64,000 nt of DNA from NCBI RefSeq assembly GCF_900106555.1, contig NZ_FNOE01000018.1, positions 1-64,000 of the forward strand. Reading direction: 5' to 3'. Below the pieces are notes generated by a model. The model was not told where the DNA came from. It made no database searches and was given only the letters and a program-made list of their open reading frames with translations. The position numbers and the translations under genes are program-made. Origin of the DNA: Nitrosomonas oligotropha. GTDB lineage: Bacteria; Pseudomonadota; Gammaproteobacteria; Burkholderiales; Nitrosomonadaceae. Shown piece by piece: positions 25,513 through 35,398 of this stretch. Position 1 is the first letter of the stretch. Each line of letters starts with the position of its first letter.

Positions 25513-28500
25513 TTAAGCTTCTTTGGCCGGGTTTTGCAATGTATCCGTTGAAGGTAGCGGTTCCGGCTGATTCTGTTCCGGTTCATTTTTCTTATCCGGT
25601 ATATCGTCAAACCAGCGATAAATCATCGGCATTACCACCATCGTCATCATTGTCGCAGTCATTAGCCCGAAAATCACGACGATTGCGAGCGGTTTTTGCA
25701 CTTCGGAACCCAGCCCTGTTGCTGTCAAAAAGGGCGCCAAACCGAGCACCGTTGTAGCGGCTGTCATCATAACGGGGCGAAAACGTTGCGCACAGGCTTT
25801 CCTCGCGGCTTCTTGCACGCTGAAACCTTTCTCACGCAACTCGCGCAGAAAAGAAATCAGCACCACACCATTCAAAATGGAAGTCCCCCACACCGCAATA
25901 AAACCTACCGACGCCGGAACTGATAAGTATTGACCGGTTACAAATAGCCCGACTATCCCGCCGACCGATGCAAAAGGCAGTGCCAGATAAATGAGTATGG
26001 CCATTTTGATCGAGTTAAACAGCATGAACAGCAGGAAGAAAATAGCGGCTAGCGTTATCGGCACAATGACCGCTAATTTCGTCATCGCACGTTCCATGTT
26101 TTCAAACTGCCCGCCCCAGGCAAAATAATAGCCTGGCGGTAATTTAATTTCTTTGGCCGTCCGTTGCTGGAGTTCGGCGACAAAACCACCCAAGTCGCGC
26201 TCATGCACATTGGCGCCAACAACTACGCGGCGTTTAGCAAACTCGCGCGAGATAATCGCGGGACCATCGATTACTTTAATTTCCGCTACCGCACTGAGCG
26301 GCACCAGCATGCCGCCAGCTCCCATTCCAGCTCGTGCGCCATCGATAGCTGGTCTAAGCAGCAATTCCTTGATGGCTTCCACATCATGGCGAAACTCTTC
26401 CGGGAATCTCAGCAACAGCGTAAAACGCCGCTCTCCTTCGAAAACCTGCGTAACTGCTTTGCCCCCCACGGCGGTGGCAATCATCTCATTGACATCCGAT
26501 ACATTGAGGCCATGACGGGCAATTGCACGACGGTCGATATTGATGGTTAATTCTTGTTGCCCTGACAAGCGTTCAATACGGATATCCCGCGCACCACGGG
26601 TTGATTTGACGATACGCGCGACTTGTTCGGACAATTTACGTAATTCTTCCAGGTCATCGCCAAAAATTTTGACAGCGACTTGCGAGCGCACCCCGGTAAC
26701 CATCTCATCCACCCGTTGCGCAATGGGCTGAGAGATCACGATATTGACGCCCGGCAACACAGTCAGCGCTTTACGGATATCCTCTTCGATTTCCGCCTGA
26801 GTGCGGCCGGATCCAATCAGATCGAGATTGGCAATCGGATCGGATTCGTTCTGCGAAGCCGGATCGGCAGGGGTATCGCCGCGCCCCAATTTGGAAACGA
26901 CTGATACAACACCGGGGACCGCAGCAATCGCCTTCATGGCCTCGGTTTCAATTTTGATGGCTTCGTCCAAAGAAATTGACGGCGCACGAATAATCACCGG
27001 TGTGATAGAACCTTCCTTCATGATCGGAATAAACGATTTGCCGAGTAACGGAAATAGCGCAAATGCCACCATCAATGCAGAAATTGCGATGATCATGGTC
27101 TTCTTCTGATTGCGGTTGGCCAAATCGTAAGTGTACAGATAGGCATTTTTCATCACAGCGATGATCTTGGTGTCTTGCTCACTGCCGCCTTTTAGCAGAT
27201 AGTCACAAAGCACCGGAGAAAGCGATAGTGATACCAGTAATGCAATAAACAACGAAATCGAAATAGTCACCGCCAATGGACTAAAGGTTTTTCCTTCCAT
27301 GCCTTCAAGCGTCATCAAAGGCAAAAATACCAGCACGGTTACGATTAAGCCGAAAATAACCGGCGTACCCACCTCAGCTGTCGCATCCACGATTACATTG
27401 AATTTGGATTTTCCGGTGTCTTTGGCTTCTCCCAGACGCTGATAAATATTCTCAACCACGACCACCGTCGGATCGACCATCATACCCAGCGCTATAGTCA
27501 ATCCGCCAAGTGACATCAAATTGGCGGGCATACCGTAATGATTCATCACCAGAAAAGTAATCAGTGGCGTGATAATCAGTGTGAAACACACGACAAAACT
27601 AGTGCGCACGGTACCGAGAAAAAGCGATAACACCACAATTACCAGAATTAACGACTCTATCAGGGTGCTTTGCACCGTCCCTAATGCGGCATCGACCAAA
27701 TCGGTGCGATCGTAAAACGGGATGATCTGCAAGCCGTCGGGTAGGATCCCACCCTCATTAATTTCTTTGACTCTCTCCTTGATTCTCCCGACGATTTCCT
27801 TGGCATTACCGCCGCGCAGCATCATCACGATGCCGGCGACCGATTCAGTGTCACCGTTTTTGATACTGGCGCCCTGACGCACTTCCCCGCCAAAAGTCAC
27901 ATGCGCAACGTCACGCACATAAACCGGTACGCCATCCATTTCTCTGAGCACAATATTGCGGATATCTTCCAAACTGGAAATCAGACCCACACCGCGAATC
28001 AGATATTGTTCATATTGCAATGCCAGAATATTACCGCTGGCATTAGCATTATTACTCGCCAAAGCGCGATCCACATCGGTCAACGTCAGGTCGTAGTGCC
28101 GCAACTTATTCGGATCGACGTACACCTGATATTCCTTGACATGCCCGCCGATAGAATTGATCTCCGCCACCCCTCGGATTGAACGTAGCATCGGACGCAC
28201 CACCCAATCTTGAACAGTGCGCCGCTCCATCAATTCTTCTTCAGTTAATGTCCGCTTACCATCATCCGGGTGTTCAATCGTATATTGATAGACTTCACCC
28301 AGACCGGTAGAAACCGCCCCAAGCACTGGCGTAATACCGGGTATCAGGCGCGGCGTGACATCTATAATTCGCTCCATCACTAACTGGCGCGCAAAAAACA
28401 CATCGGTCTGATCGGTGAATACCAACGTGATTAGTGATAATCCACTTTTGTTCATCGAACGCATTTCGACCAATCCCGGCAAGCCGGTCATGGCAATTTC

Positions 28501-28704
28501 CACCGGCACAGTCACCAAGCGTTCCATTTCTTCGGGGCTGCGGCCAATTGCTACCGTGGCGACTTGCACTTGAATATTGGTCACATCCGGAAATGCATCC
28601 ACAGTCAGTGTTTTAATCGCACCAACACCGGCAGCACACAATATCAACCCGATAATCAACACCAGCAAACGCTGGTTAAGCATTGCACGAACGATCGCGG
28701 TCAT
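25513..28704 (-). CDS. Heavy-metal RND efflux pump (CzcA/CusA family)
   Basis: Inner-membrane proton-driven pump that exports metal ions through a tripartite system. The 1063-residue protein has the RND layout: N-terminal helix, a large periplasmic loop with VDAFPDVTNIQVQV, helices 2-6 with GGLTIALGMMVDPTVVVVEN in helix 4, a second loop, and helices 8-12. In helix 4 CzcA has DFGIIVDGAVVMVEN with two Asp; here only the second Asp (VDP) is present. This points to a different subgroup from classical Co/Zn/Cd pumps, possibly Cu/Ag or divalent cations. The metal cannot be fixed by sequence alone. It is the last gene of an OMF-MFP-RND operon. Confidence 0.93.
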   Translation of the reverse strand: MTAIVRAMLNQRLLVLIIGLILCAAGVGAIKTLTVDAFPDVTNIQVQVATVAIGRSPEEMERLVTVPVEIAMTGLPGLVEMRSMNKSGLSLITLVFTDQTDVFFARQLVMERIIDVTPRLIPGITPVLGAVSTGLGEVYQYTIEHPDDGKRTLTEEELMERRTVQDWVVRPMLRSIRGVAEINSIGGHVKEYQVYVDPNKLRHYDLTLTDVDRALASNNANASGNILALQYEQYLIRGVGLISSLEDIRNIVLREMDGVPVYVRDVAHVTFGGEVRQGASIKNGDTESVAGIVMMLRGGNAKEIVGRIKERVKEINEGGILPDGLQIIPFYDRTDLVDAALGTVQSTLIESLILVIVVLSLFLGTVRTSFVVCFTLIITPLITFLVMNHYGMPANLMSLGGLTIALGMMVDPTVVVVENIYQRLGEAKDTGKSKFNVIVDATAEVGTPVIFGLIVTVLVFLPLMTLEGMEGKTFSPLAVTISISLFIALLVSLSLSPVLCDYLLKGGSEQDTKIIAVMKNAYLYTYDLANRNQKKTMIIAISALMVAFALFPLLGKSFIPIMKEGSITPVIIRAPSISLDEAIKIETEAMKAIAAVPGVVSVVSKLGRGDTPADPASQNESDPIANLDLIGSGRTQAEIEEDIRKALTVLPGVNIVISQPIAQRVDEMVTGVRSQVAVKIFGDDLEELRKLSEQVARIVKSTRGARDIRIERLSGQQELTINIDRRAIARHGLNVSDVNEMIATAVGGKAVTQVFEGERRFTLLLRFPEEFRHDVEAIKELLLRPAIDGARAGMGAGGMLVPLSAVAEIKVIDGPAIISREFAKRRVVVGANVHERDLGGFVAELQQRTAKEIKLPPGYYFAWGGQFENMERAMTKLAVIVPITLAAIFFLLFMLFNSIKMAILIYLALPFASVGGIVGLFVTGQYLSVPASVGFIAVWGTSILNGVVLISFLRELREKGFSVQEAARKACAQRFRPVMMTAATTVLGLAPFLTATGLGSEVQKPLAIVVIFGLMTATMMTMVVMPMIYRWFDDIPDKKNEPEQNQPEPLPSTDTLQNPAKEA

Positions 28705-28710
28705 AACCGG

Positions 28711-29877
28711 CTACTCCAGTTCAGCAAGCTTGCGCTCACTGTCTAAATGAAATGCACCGGCAGTCACAATTCGTTGATCGATCGTAAGTCCTTTTAGCAC
28801 GGGGCGTAAAGTTGCCACTTCTTTATCCAATTCAACCGGCACGCGCTGAAAATGATTATCGCTGATTACGGTAAAGACATAGTCCTGATTCAACTCTCGA
28901 ACCACGGCCGATTCAGGGACAACCAGTACTTTGTGCTGCGGATCCGTGATGTGCATATTCGCCAGCATATCCGGTTTCAGCTTCCGTTCAGGATTTTCCA
29001 CCATGACACGCGTCATCACCGTTCGTGTTAAGCGATTGACGGTATCCGAAACAAAAATGATCACGCCATCCAGAAGATGCGGTCCCAATGCAGGAACATT
29101 GATCTCAACATGTTGCTCCAATTCGACATCACGCGCGATTTGTTCAGGCACATCGCCAACCACCCAGACGTGAGATAGATCTGCAATCTGAAATAGCGGA
29201 TCAGCGGGTTGTACTATTTGACCTACAAGTACGTTACGCGCAATTATGTAGCCTTCTCGCGTTGACTTGATATCCAACCACGGCAGAATTTTTCCTTTTC
29301 GCTTGAGTTCTTTAAATTCCACCTCGCCCACACCAAATAACCTGAGTTGATCAGCAGCTGCGCCCAGTTCGGCTTGCGCAATTTCCAACTCGGATTGCCG
29401 CCGTTCCACTTCAGCCAGTGGTATGGCATCGGCAGTCAGTAAATGGTGCGCACGCTCAAGCGCTTTGGTAGTGACCACTACACGCGATAAAGCGCGCAAA
29501 TAAGCCAGTTGAGAATTGGTTAAATCAGGACTGGTAATGCGAGCCAGTTTCTGCCCTGGTTTGACGTAATCCCCCAGGATGACAAACAATTCAACGACAC
29601 GCCCGGTCACGTAGGAACCAACTTGCGCCGTTCTTTCCTCATCGACTTGAACCCGGCTCGGCACTTGGATCTTGTCCGCCAGATCGACCAGGAATGGCTG
29701 TCCGATTTGCAATCGGCTCAATACTTCCGGACGGGCGGTAATACTGTTGAAGTCTCGTTCTTCAGCCGGTTCTTGCTGAGCTTTGTCAGCGGAGTCAGTG
29801 GATTCGCTTTTATCACACCCTGTCAGCAATAAAGTTACAGCAACGGTAAAACCGGTAAAAATTATTTTGAAATTCAT
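28711..29877 (-). CDS. Efflux membrane fusion protein (CzcB/CusB-like), lipoprotein
   Basis: Periplasmic adaptor joining the RND pump to the outer-membrane channel. The 388-residue product has a lipobox (LLLTGC), a lipoyl/barrel-sandwich region (RVVELFVILGDYVKPGQKLARI), an alpha-hairpin (about 120-180) and beta-barrel parts (FQIADLSHVWVVGDVPEQIARDVELEQHVEI). There is no His- or Met-rich metal-binding N-terminal extension. Its ATG overlaps the stop of the outer-membrane gene (ATGA), and the pump gene follows after six bases. Confidence 0.92.
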   Translation of the reverse strand: MNFKIIFTGFTVAVTLLLTGCDKSESTDSADKAQQEPAEERDFNSITARPEVLSRLQIGQPFLVDLADKIQVPSRVQVDEERTAQVGSYVTGRVVELFVILGDYVKPGQKLARITSPDLTNSQLAYLRALSRVVVTTKALERAHHLLTADAIPLAEVERRQSELEIAQAELGAAADQLRLFGVGEVEFKELKRKGKILPWLDIKSTREGYIIARNVLVGQIVQPADPLFQIADLSHVWVVGDVPEQIARDVELEQHVEINVPALGPHLLDGVIIFVSDTVNRLTRTVMTRVMVENPERKLKPDMLANMHITDPQHKVLVVPESAVVRELNQDYVFTVISDNHFQRVPVELDKEVATLRPVLKGLTIDQRIVTAGAFHLDSERKLAELE

Positions 29878-31142
29878 TCTGAGACTAACTCCTTGGGATA
29901 ATGAGCGCGTATACGGTCAATTTCAGCAGCAGCGGTTTGTAGCTCAAAACGTGCCTGCATGGAATCGCTCAAGATTCCCCGGAGAATACGTTGCGAATCC
30001 AAAAACTCGATTAACCCGCGCTCACCAAACCGATAGGCGGTTTGCGCGACTTGCACCACATTTTCCGCTTCCTTGATCAAACCACCTTCAAATAAATCCA
30101 CGCGCCGTTGTGCAATCTGCAAGGCTTGCCAGGCTGCTTCAAATAGCTGACTGATCTCATAACGGCGAAACTCAAGTGTTTCGCGTATGCGCGCGGAGTC
30201 ATAAATAGCAGTATCGATTTCACCACGACGGCGATACCAGATCGGAATTCTGACGCTTGCACCAGCAATATTGGATGTGAATTGCGCGTCTTGATAATTG
30301 GTGTACAACACACTGATCTGCGGTAGTACTGAAGCTTTTTCCTGGGAGATTCGATGACTGGCTCGTTCCTGTTCCGCCTGCAGCCGCACTACCTCCGGAT
30401 TAACCTTGGGTACTTGCTCACGCAATTCTGTTAACGGCGGTAGCAGGATCGGATCTTTCAATGAGCCGCTAATCTCAAAATCAATTGGAATGGCGCCGGC
30501 TGTCAATTGCAGCAACATCACTCGGGCGCGCTGTGCAGTCAGGTGTGCTGCCTGTGCCCGATTTGCCGCGCTTTGCAATTCAGTCTCAGCACGAATCAAT
30601 TCAAACCGCGCGATTTCACCTCTTTCAACATTGGCGGCAATTCGATTCCGCAAATTTTCCAATAAGTCGTAAATACCCTGCTCAATCGTTGCTTGTTCCA
30701 GGCGTAGCATCAGCTCATAGGCTCTCACACGCAGCTGCGCCGCCAAATCGGCACGCACTTGATCTAAGCTTGCACGGCTTGCATCCACCCCGGCTTCCGA
30801 TGCATCTATGCGAGCACTCCGCATGTAAGGATTCTCGATCGGCTGATTGACCGTTAACGAACGTTGCATGGAAGTAGGCCCAGTAATAGCAAGCGAATAG
30901 CGATTACTATCAGGTCCAGCGGTTACAGTCACTTCCGGATTCAGGAATGCGGATGCGGCAACCACGCCAGCTTTGGCTATATTGACCTGCGAACGCGCAG
31001 CCTGAACGAGACCATTGGCTTCCAGTCCTATCCGTTGTATCTCTTCGATTGTAAGCTTGGCTTTCGATTGTCCTAATGCAGGCAGCGGTGAAATGGCTAA
31101 GAATATACTTAACACTAAATAAAAAGACGGGGAAATCTGCAT
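29874..31142 (-). CDS. Outer-membrane efflux channel (TolC/CzcC family)
   Basis: First gene of the efflux operon. The 422-residue product has a signal peptide (ending SPLPALGQS) and two TolC-type repeats with long coiled-coil helices (about 45-210 and 240-415), such as LTIEEIQRIGLEANGLVQAARSQV and FEAAWQALQIAQRRVDLFEGGLIKEAENVVQVAQTAY. AAGGAA precedes the start. Three 11-bp direct repeats lie 36-66 bases upstream, a likely response-regulator site. It overlaps the adaptor gene by four bases. Confidence 0.92.
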   Translation of the reverse strand: MQISPSFYLVLSIFLAISPLPALGQSKAKLTIEEIQRIGLEANGLVQAARSQVNIAKAGVVAASAFLNPEVTVTAGPDSNRYSLAITGPTSMQRSLTVNQPIENPYMRSARIDASEAGVDASRASLDQVRADLAAQLRVRAYELMLRLEQATIEQGIYDLLENLRNRIAANVERGEIARFELIRAETELQSAANRAQAAHLTAQRARVMLLQLTAGAIPIDFEISGSLKDPILLPPLTELREQVPKVNPEVVRLQAEQERASHRISQEKASVLPQISVLYTNYQDAQFTSNIAGASVRIPIWYRRRGEIDTAIYDSARIRETLEFRRYEISQLFEAAWQALQIAQRRVDLFEGGLIKEAENVVQVAQTAYRFGERGLIEFLDSQRILRGILSDSMQARFELQTAAAEIDRIRAHYPKELVSE

Positions 31143-31177
31143 AAATTCCTTTCAATTATTACGACAACATTATCTTT

Positions 31178-31210
31178 TTTACATATTCTTCACATAATTT
31201 TCACATAAAA
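31178..31210 (-). promoter_or_regulatory. Three 11-bp direct repeats upstream of the efflux operon
   Basis: On the plus strand three copies follow one another every 11 bases: TTTACATATTC (31178), TTCACATAATT (31189) and TTCACATAAAA (31200). The 7-bp core and 4-bp AT-rich spacer pattern resembles Pho-box-like sites for OmpR/PhoB-family regulators, where the repeat equals one DNA turn. The site lies between the efflux operon and the divergent RoxA-like cytochrome gene, so either or both could be targets. Confidence 0.5.
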
Positions 31211-31371
31211 TTAACTACTAATCATCATATATGAAATTTAAAATTCAGTACTCTGAATAACAGGAACAATTAATCTCTTCTTGTTATTTTTATAACCATC
31301 TATGAGTTAAGGACAATTGATTGTCAGTTACCAGGCATTTAAACAAAAGAATCCTGAATAATTGCTGAACA

Positions 31372-33462
31372 ATGACATATATCCCAATGTATCCCAAACC
31401 ATTTAGTCGTTATTTATCCCGAATAAAAATTTTATTGCTGATTTCTAGCTTATTAGTCATTGCCTGGCTTGTAACCGGCTTATCTTGGCGGCTATACGAG
31501 CTTCGTGACAATGATTCCAATCGTGGCGCGCCCATCAGCGGCGTCGATAAATTTGGCGGCCAGTTTTCCCGGATTGTCTATCTTGATCAAGGCTGGTCTG
31601 CCGCGGATAGTCTGTGGTTCTATACTGCAACGCAAGGCTCCAATTTGTTACCGTACAGTTTTTTCCTGGTATTGGAACAATCCGGTTCGTCCGCTTTGTT
31701 CCGCGCAGATGAAAACATAGATCGCTACGGTTATCTGCCGCAGCGCCAAACCAGTAGCAATCCCAATGGTTTGCCTGCCGGGATGGTACGGGATGAATAT
31801 CAGGGCAAAGCGTACATGGGATTTACTTGCGCAGCCTGTCACACAACCCAGATCAATTACCAGGGCACCGGAATCCGCATTGACGGTGGCCCGGCATATT
31901 CCGATATGGAAACATTCATGATCGATCTGGCTGAAGCCTTGTATGCCACTCTGAAAAATCCGGAAAAATTGGAACGCTTTGTAGCGAATGTATTGCAACA
32001 AGGTCATTACAATCATGCGGACGATATTCAAGCTGATCTCAAGCAATATGCGCAACGCATCAAAACCTACACCATCGTTAACAACCCAAGGGACATCCAG
32101 CGCCCACTGACACGATACGGCTATGCCCGGCTGGATGCGTTCGGACGCATCTACAACCGCGTGCTTGAGCACCTCATGAGTGCGCAGCAAATGCGTGAAT
32201 TGCTTGCCGGATTACTTTCCCCGGAAGAGCTGACGCAAGTGATGACAGACATGGAACCGGTTCTCAACAGCAGCGATCGCGACCATATTGTCGAACGGAC
32301 CCAAACGTACTTGACCAGGAAACAAAGCATTCAGTTGCGCAATAAAATCTATAATCCGGCCGATGCGCCGGTCAGTTATCCGTTTCTGTGGGATGTGCCG
32401 CAACACGATTATATTCAATGGAATGGCCGGGTCGATAACAGCGGATTGGGACCGATGGCGCGCAATGCCGGTCAATTGATCGGCGTATTCGGTACACTCG
32501 ATTGGCAGGAAAAGGATGGCTTTACCTTATCTTCAGTATTAGGCGGGCAGGGATTCGGCTCCAAACATATCGACTTTCAATCTTCCATTGATATCCGGAA
32601 TTTGCGCCGGGTGGAAAATCATTTGCGCAAATTAAAGTCACCACAGTGGCCGGAACACATCCTGCCCAAAATCGATACCTTACGAATGACACGAGGCGCC
32701 GAATTATTTTTACGTTATTGCTCCGCTTGTCACAGTGAAATTGACCGTGCCGCTCCCGATCGCCGTGTCGTCGCTAAAATGATCGATGTGTCTTTGGTCG
32801 AAACCGATTCTAAAATGGCGGCAAACACCATTGAGTTTACCGGCTATAGCGGTATCTTGCGGAATCAATACGTTAGTGTCGGCACGGGAAATATACTTTT
32901 GCAACAACAGGCACCCGTGGTTGCGCTGCTAACCGCCGCAACCCGCAATGTAGTGACAACCCCCGATAGCGATAAATGGTTTGCGCGCCGATGGATTGAG
33001 CGATCATTTGATTTTACCTACACCTTTTTTGATAACGAAGTACAGCCTTCTCTGAAAAACGGCTACTACACACCCGACACTACCGTGCAGCCTTTCGCCT
33101 CAGCCATGGCGTATAAAGCTCGCCCGCTAAATGGCATCTGGGCAACTGCCCCTTACTTGCACAACGGCTCGGTACCGACACTGTACGATCTGCTGCTACC
33201 GAAAAAAAAATTGGATGATCCAGTAGAGGAGGAATACCGCCCGGATGAGTTTATGGTCGGATCGCGCGAATTTGACCCGGATAAGGTGGGATTCAAATCA
33301 GCGGGTTATGACGGTTTTCTGTTCCGTACCAGCATTTGGGGCAATCACAACAGCGGTCATGAATATGCTTCCGGCCGCACACCGCTACCGGATGGAACAC
33401 TACTGCCCGCATTAACCAAGGAACAACGGCTGGATCTGCTGGAATATCTTAAGTCTTTGTAG
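31372..33462 (+). CDS. Large di-heme cytochrome c of the RoxA/peroxidase-like family
   Basis: The 696-residue protein has an N-terminal membrane anchor (about 15-42) and two c-type heme sites, CAACH (153-157) and CSACH (450-454). The opening SRIVYLDQGW...LWFYTATQGSNLLPYSFFLVLEQ and the end KARPLNGIWATAPYLHNGSVPTLYDLL match the family of large di-heme cytochromes that includes the rubber oxygenase RoxA and proteins labelled di-heme cytochrome c peroxidase. It should act in the periplasm. Rubber cleavage is not implied; the substrate is unknown. It diverges from the efflux operon. Confidence 0.88.
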   Translation: MTYIPMYPKPFSRYLSRIKILLLISSLLVIAWLVTGLSWRLYELRDNDSNRGAPISGVDKFGGQFSRIVYLDQGWSAADSLWFYTATQGSNLLPYSFFLVLEQSGSSALFRADENIDRYGYLPQRQTSSNPNGLPAGMVRDEYQGKAYMGFTCAACHTTQINYQGTGIRIDGGPAYSDMETFMIDLAEALYATLKNPEKLERFVANVLQQGHYNHADDIQADLKQYAQRIKTYTIVNNPRDIQRPLTRYGYARLDAFGRIYNRVLEHLMSAQQMRELLAGLLSPEELTQVMTDMEPVLNSSDRDHIVERTQTYLTRKQSIQLRNKIYNPADAPVSYPFLWDVPQHDYIQWNGRVDNSGLGPMARNAGQLIGVFGTLDWQEKDGFTLSSVLGGQGFGSKHIDFQSSIDIRNLRRVENHLRKLKSPQWPEHILPKIDTLRMTRGAELFLRYCSACHSEIDRAAPDRRVVAKMIDVSLVETDSKMAANTIEFTGYSGILRNQYVSVGTGNILLQQQAPVVALLTAATRNVVTTPDSDKWFARRWIERSFDFTYTFFDNEVQPSLKNGYYTPDTTVQPFASAMAYKARPLNGIWATAPYLHNGSVPTLYDLLLPKKKLDDPVEEEYRPDEFMVGSREFDPDKVGFKSAGYDGFLFRTSIWGNHNSGHEYASGRTPLPDGTLLPALTKEQRLDLLEYLKSL

Positions 33463-33523
33463 GAAAGTAATCTCAGCTGCTCAGAATCCGGAATGAATCG
33501 GGATCGATTTTCCTTCGATACCA

Positions 33524-33886
33524 TCACATTGCAAATGTCAGTTTCCGCGCAGGCACAACAATCTCTTGCACCACAATGGATTCCTGTGGATGGATTACTT
33601 CCTCCTCCGGTTCTATTCTCAAACGATTACCGGATGCGAATGCCATGATAAATTGATAGGCGGCCGGATCAACATCTTGCAGTATCTTTTCCACTCGCAC
33701 GCCTATCTTGCCTTGGCATATGACCGGCTGGGCATAATTCGAATACATCCACCGTCCTCGATTATCGTAGCTGGCCAATGCGCCGCAAAGCCGCTCCGCC
33801 CAGTCACTGGGGCGAAATGGCCGCCCCTCGGAGGTAATACCTAAAATGAGGAAGAATTCAGATCCGGCTTGCATACACAAAACCAT
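33524..33886 (-). CDS. DUF3579 family protein
   Basis: The 120-residue cytoplasmic protein fits DUF3579, a family of uncertain role found mostly in betaproteobacteria: ILGITSEGRPFRPSDWAERLCGALASY, then WMYSNYAQPVICQGKIGVRVEKIL, and AAYQFIMAFASGNRLRI. There is no signal peptide or helix. The first start could be 33886 or the Met at 33874. A weak 49-codon reading frame overlaps its 5' end (33858-34007). It converges with the large cytochrome gene. Confidence 0.78.
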   Translation of the reverse strand: MVLCMQAGSEFFLILGITSEGRPFRPSDWAERLCGALASYDNRGRWMYSNYAQPVICQGKIGVRVEKILQDVDPAAYQFIMAFASGNRLRIEPEEEVIHPQESIVVQEIVVPARKLTFAM

Positions 33887-34266
33887 ATCGAGAAGAAAAA
33901 TTAAGCGGATTTAAAAATGGAATAAATCGATGCCATAATGGTCTTTTGCACTGGCGCGCCAGCATGGTGTGAGAAAATCTTTCGCCAGCACGGCCTAAAT
34001 TCATCATGATCACCTTCTTTCCTTTTTAATCCAGATGCTTATATCGGCACCACTGGAGAAAAATAGAGAGTACCAATAGCAGATGCTTAAAAATTGCGAT
34101 GGAATTAACCGGAGAAATTAGAATCTGATGACTTCACAACCGGAATAGCACACAATTCAATTTAGATTTGATCTATCTCATTTATCGAGTTGAATCCCAT
34201 GAACATGATAACAGCGCTTACAAACGCAGCATTTACCCGAGCTGTATTATTCCGCCAGGAATCGAA
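33887..34266. other. 380-base intergenic region between divergent genes
   Basis: I see no firm gene. It contains a 12-base palindrome CTGGCGCGCCAG (33951-33962), a possible 49-codon frame on the minus strand (33858-34007, with AGAAGG upstream), and a 24-codon frame on the plus strand (34199-34273) whose stop overlaps the aminopeptidase start. None has convincing protein-like features. Confidence 0.4.
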
Positions 34267-35358
34267 GTGTTAGCACGCGTTCCACGCACCTTATTATTTG
34301 CCGCGATCATGAGTCTGATCATCTGGCTCAGCGCCTGCACCAATCTTCCTTATTACGCGCAGGCTGTCGACGGACATTTCGGCGTCATACACCGTTCGCA
34401 ACCGATCAGCAAAGTGATTGCAAACCCGGATATTGATCCAAAGTTGAAGCATTCGCTCACCAAGGTGGTGCAGTTGCGTGAGTTCGCCAGCCGCGAATTA
34501 AAGTTGCCGGATAATCTGAGCTATACCAGTTATGCCGATTTAGAGCGCCCCTTTGTGGTATGGAATGTTTTTGCAGCTCCCGAACTCTCCGTCAAGCTGA
34601 AAGAATGGTGCTTTGTGCAGGTCGGTTGCGTCAACTATCGCGGTTTTTTCTCACAAGAAAGCGCCGAGCGCTACGCGGAAGAACTCCGCAAGGAAGGCTA
34701 TGACGTGCATGTTGGCGGAATCCGTGCTTATTCCACGCTAGGTTGGTTCAGCGATCCGGTCTTGAATACTTTTATCGGTTACTCAGAAATGGATCTGGCG
34801 CGTTTGATCTTTCACGAACTGGCTCACCAGGTCATGTATGTATCCGGTGACACTGTTTTTAATGAATCCTTTGCCACCGCGGTGGAACATGAAGGTGTAA
34901 AACGCTGGTTTGAACGCAGCGGCACTGCTACGGAACAAATTGCTTTAACCGCGCGGCAGGAAAGAGAAACAATCTTTACCGGTTTGGTACTCAAACATCG
35001 CAAACGCTTGCAAGAACTTTTTCAGTCGGACTTGAGTGACACTGAAAAACGGACACGCAAGGCGCATATCTTCGACGAATTACGGGCCGAGTTCTTGCAC
35101 CTGAAAGCCGGACAAAACGATCTCAGCAGTTACGACCGATGGTTTTCGCAGTCACTAAATAATGCCTTGCTGGCAACGGTTTCGATCTATACGCAATTAC
35201 TACCGGCATTCCAGGGAATTCTGAAGCAGCATGACCGGGATATGGAACGATTCTTTGATACGATTACAAAACTAAGCAAGCTGCCGAAACATGAACGGAA
35301 TTTGATACTGCAAAAAGCTGCCGAAGGCAGTCAGTCATGGAAAACCGCTGAACAATAA
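34267..35358 (+). CDS. Predicted zinc aminopeptidase lipoprotein (COG4324)
   Basis: The 363-residue product is read from the GTG at 34267, which follows AGGA at 34257-34260 and gives the lipoprotein signal LLFAAIMSLIIWLSAC; an earlier TTG at 34168 would put 33 non-signal residues first. The mature enzyme has the zinc site HELAHQ (HExxH) followed by FNESFATAVEHEGV with the likely third ligand Glu, as in the predicted aminopeptidase family PF10023. It should be anchored in the outer membrane facing the periplasm. Its substrate is unknown. Confidence 0.82.
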   Translation: MLARVPRTLLFAAIMSLIIWLSACTNLPYYAQAVDGHFGVIHRSQPISKVIANPDIDPKLKHSLTKVVQLREFASRELKLPDNLSYTSYADLERPFVVWNVFAAPELSVKLKEWCFVQVGCVNYRGFFSQESAERYAEELRKEGYDVHVGGIRAYSTLGWFSDPVLNTFIGYSEMDLARLIFHELAHQVMYVSGDTVFNESFATAVEHEGVKRWFERSGTATEQIALTARQERETIFTGLVLKHRKRLQELFQSDLSDTEKRTRKAHIFDELRAEFLHLKAGQNDLSSYDRWFSQSLNNALLATVSIYTQLLPAFQGILKQHDRDMERFFDTITKLSKLPKHERNLILQKAAEGSQSWKTAEQ

Positions 35359-35398
35359 TCTTTACACTCCATTCCACCCTCCTTATTCACCGCACACT

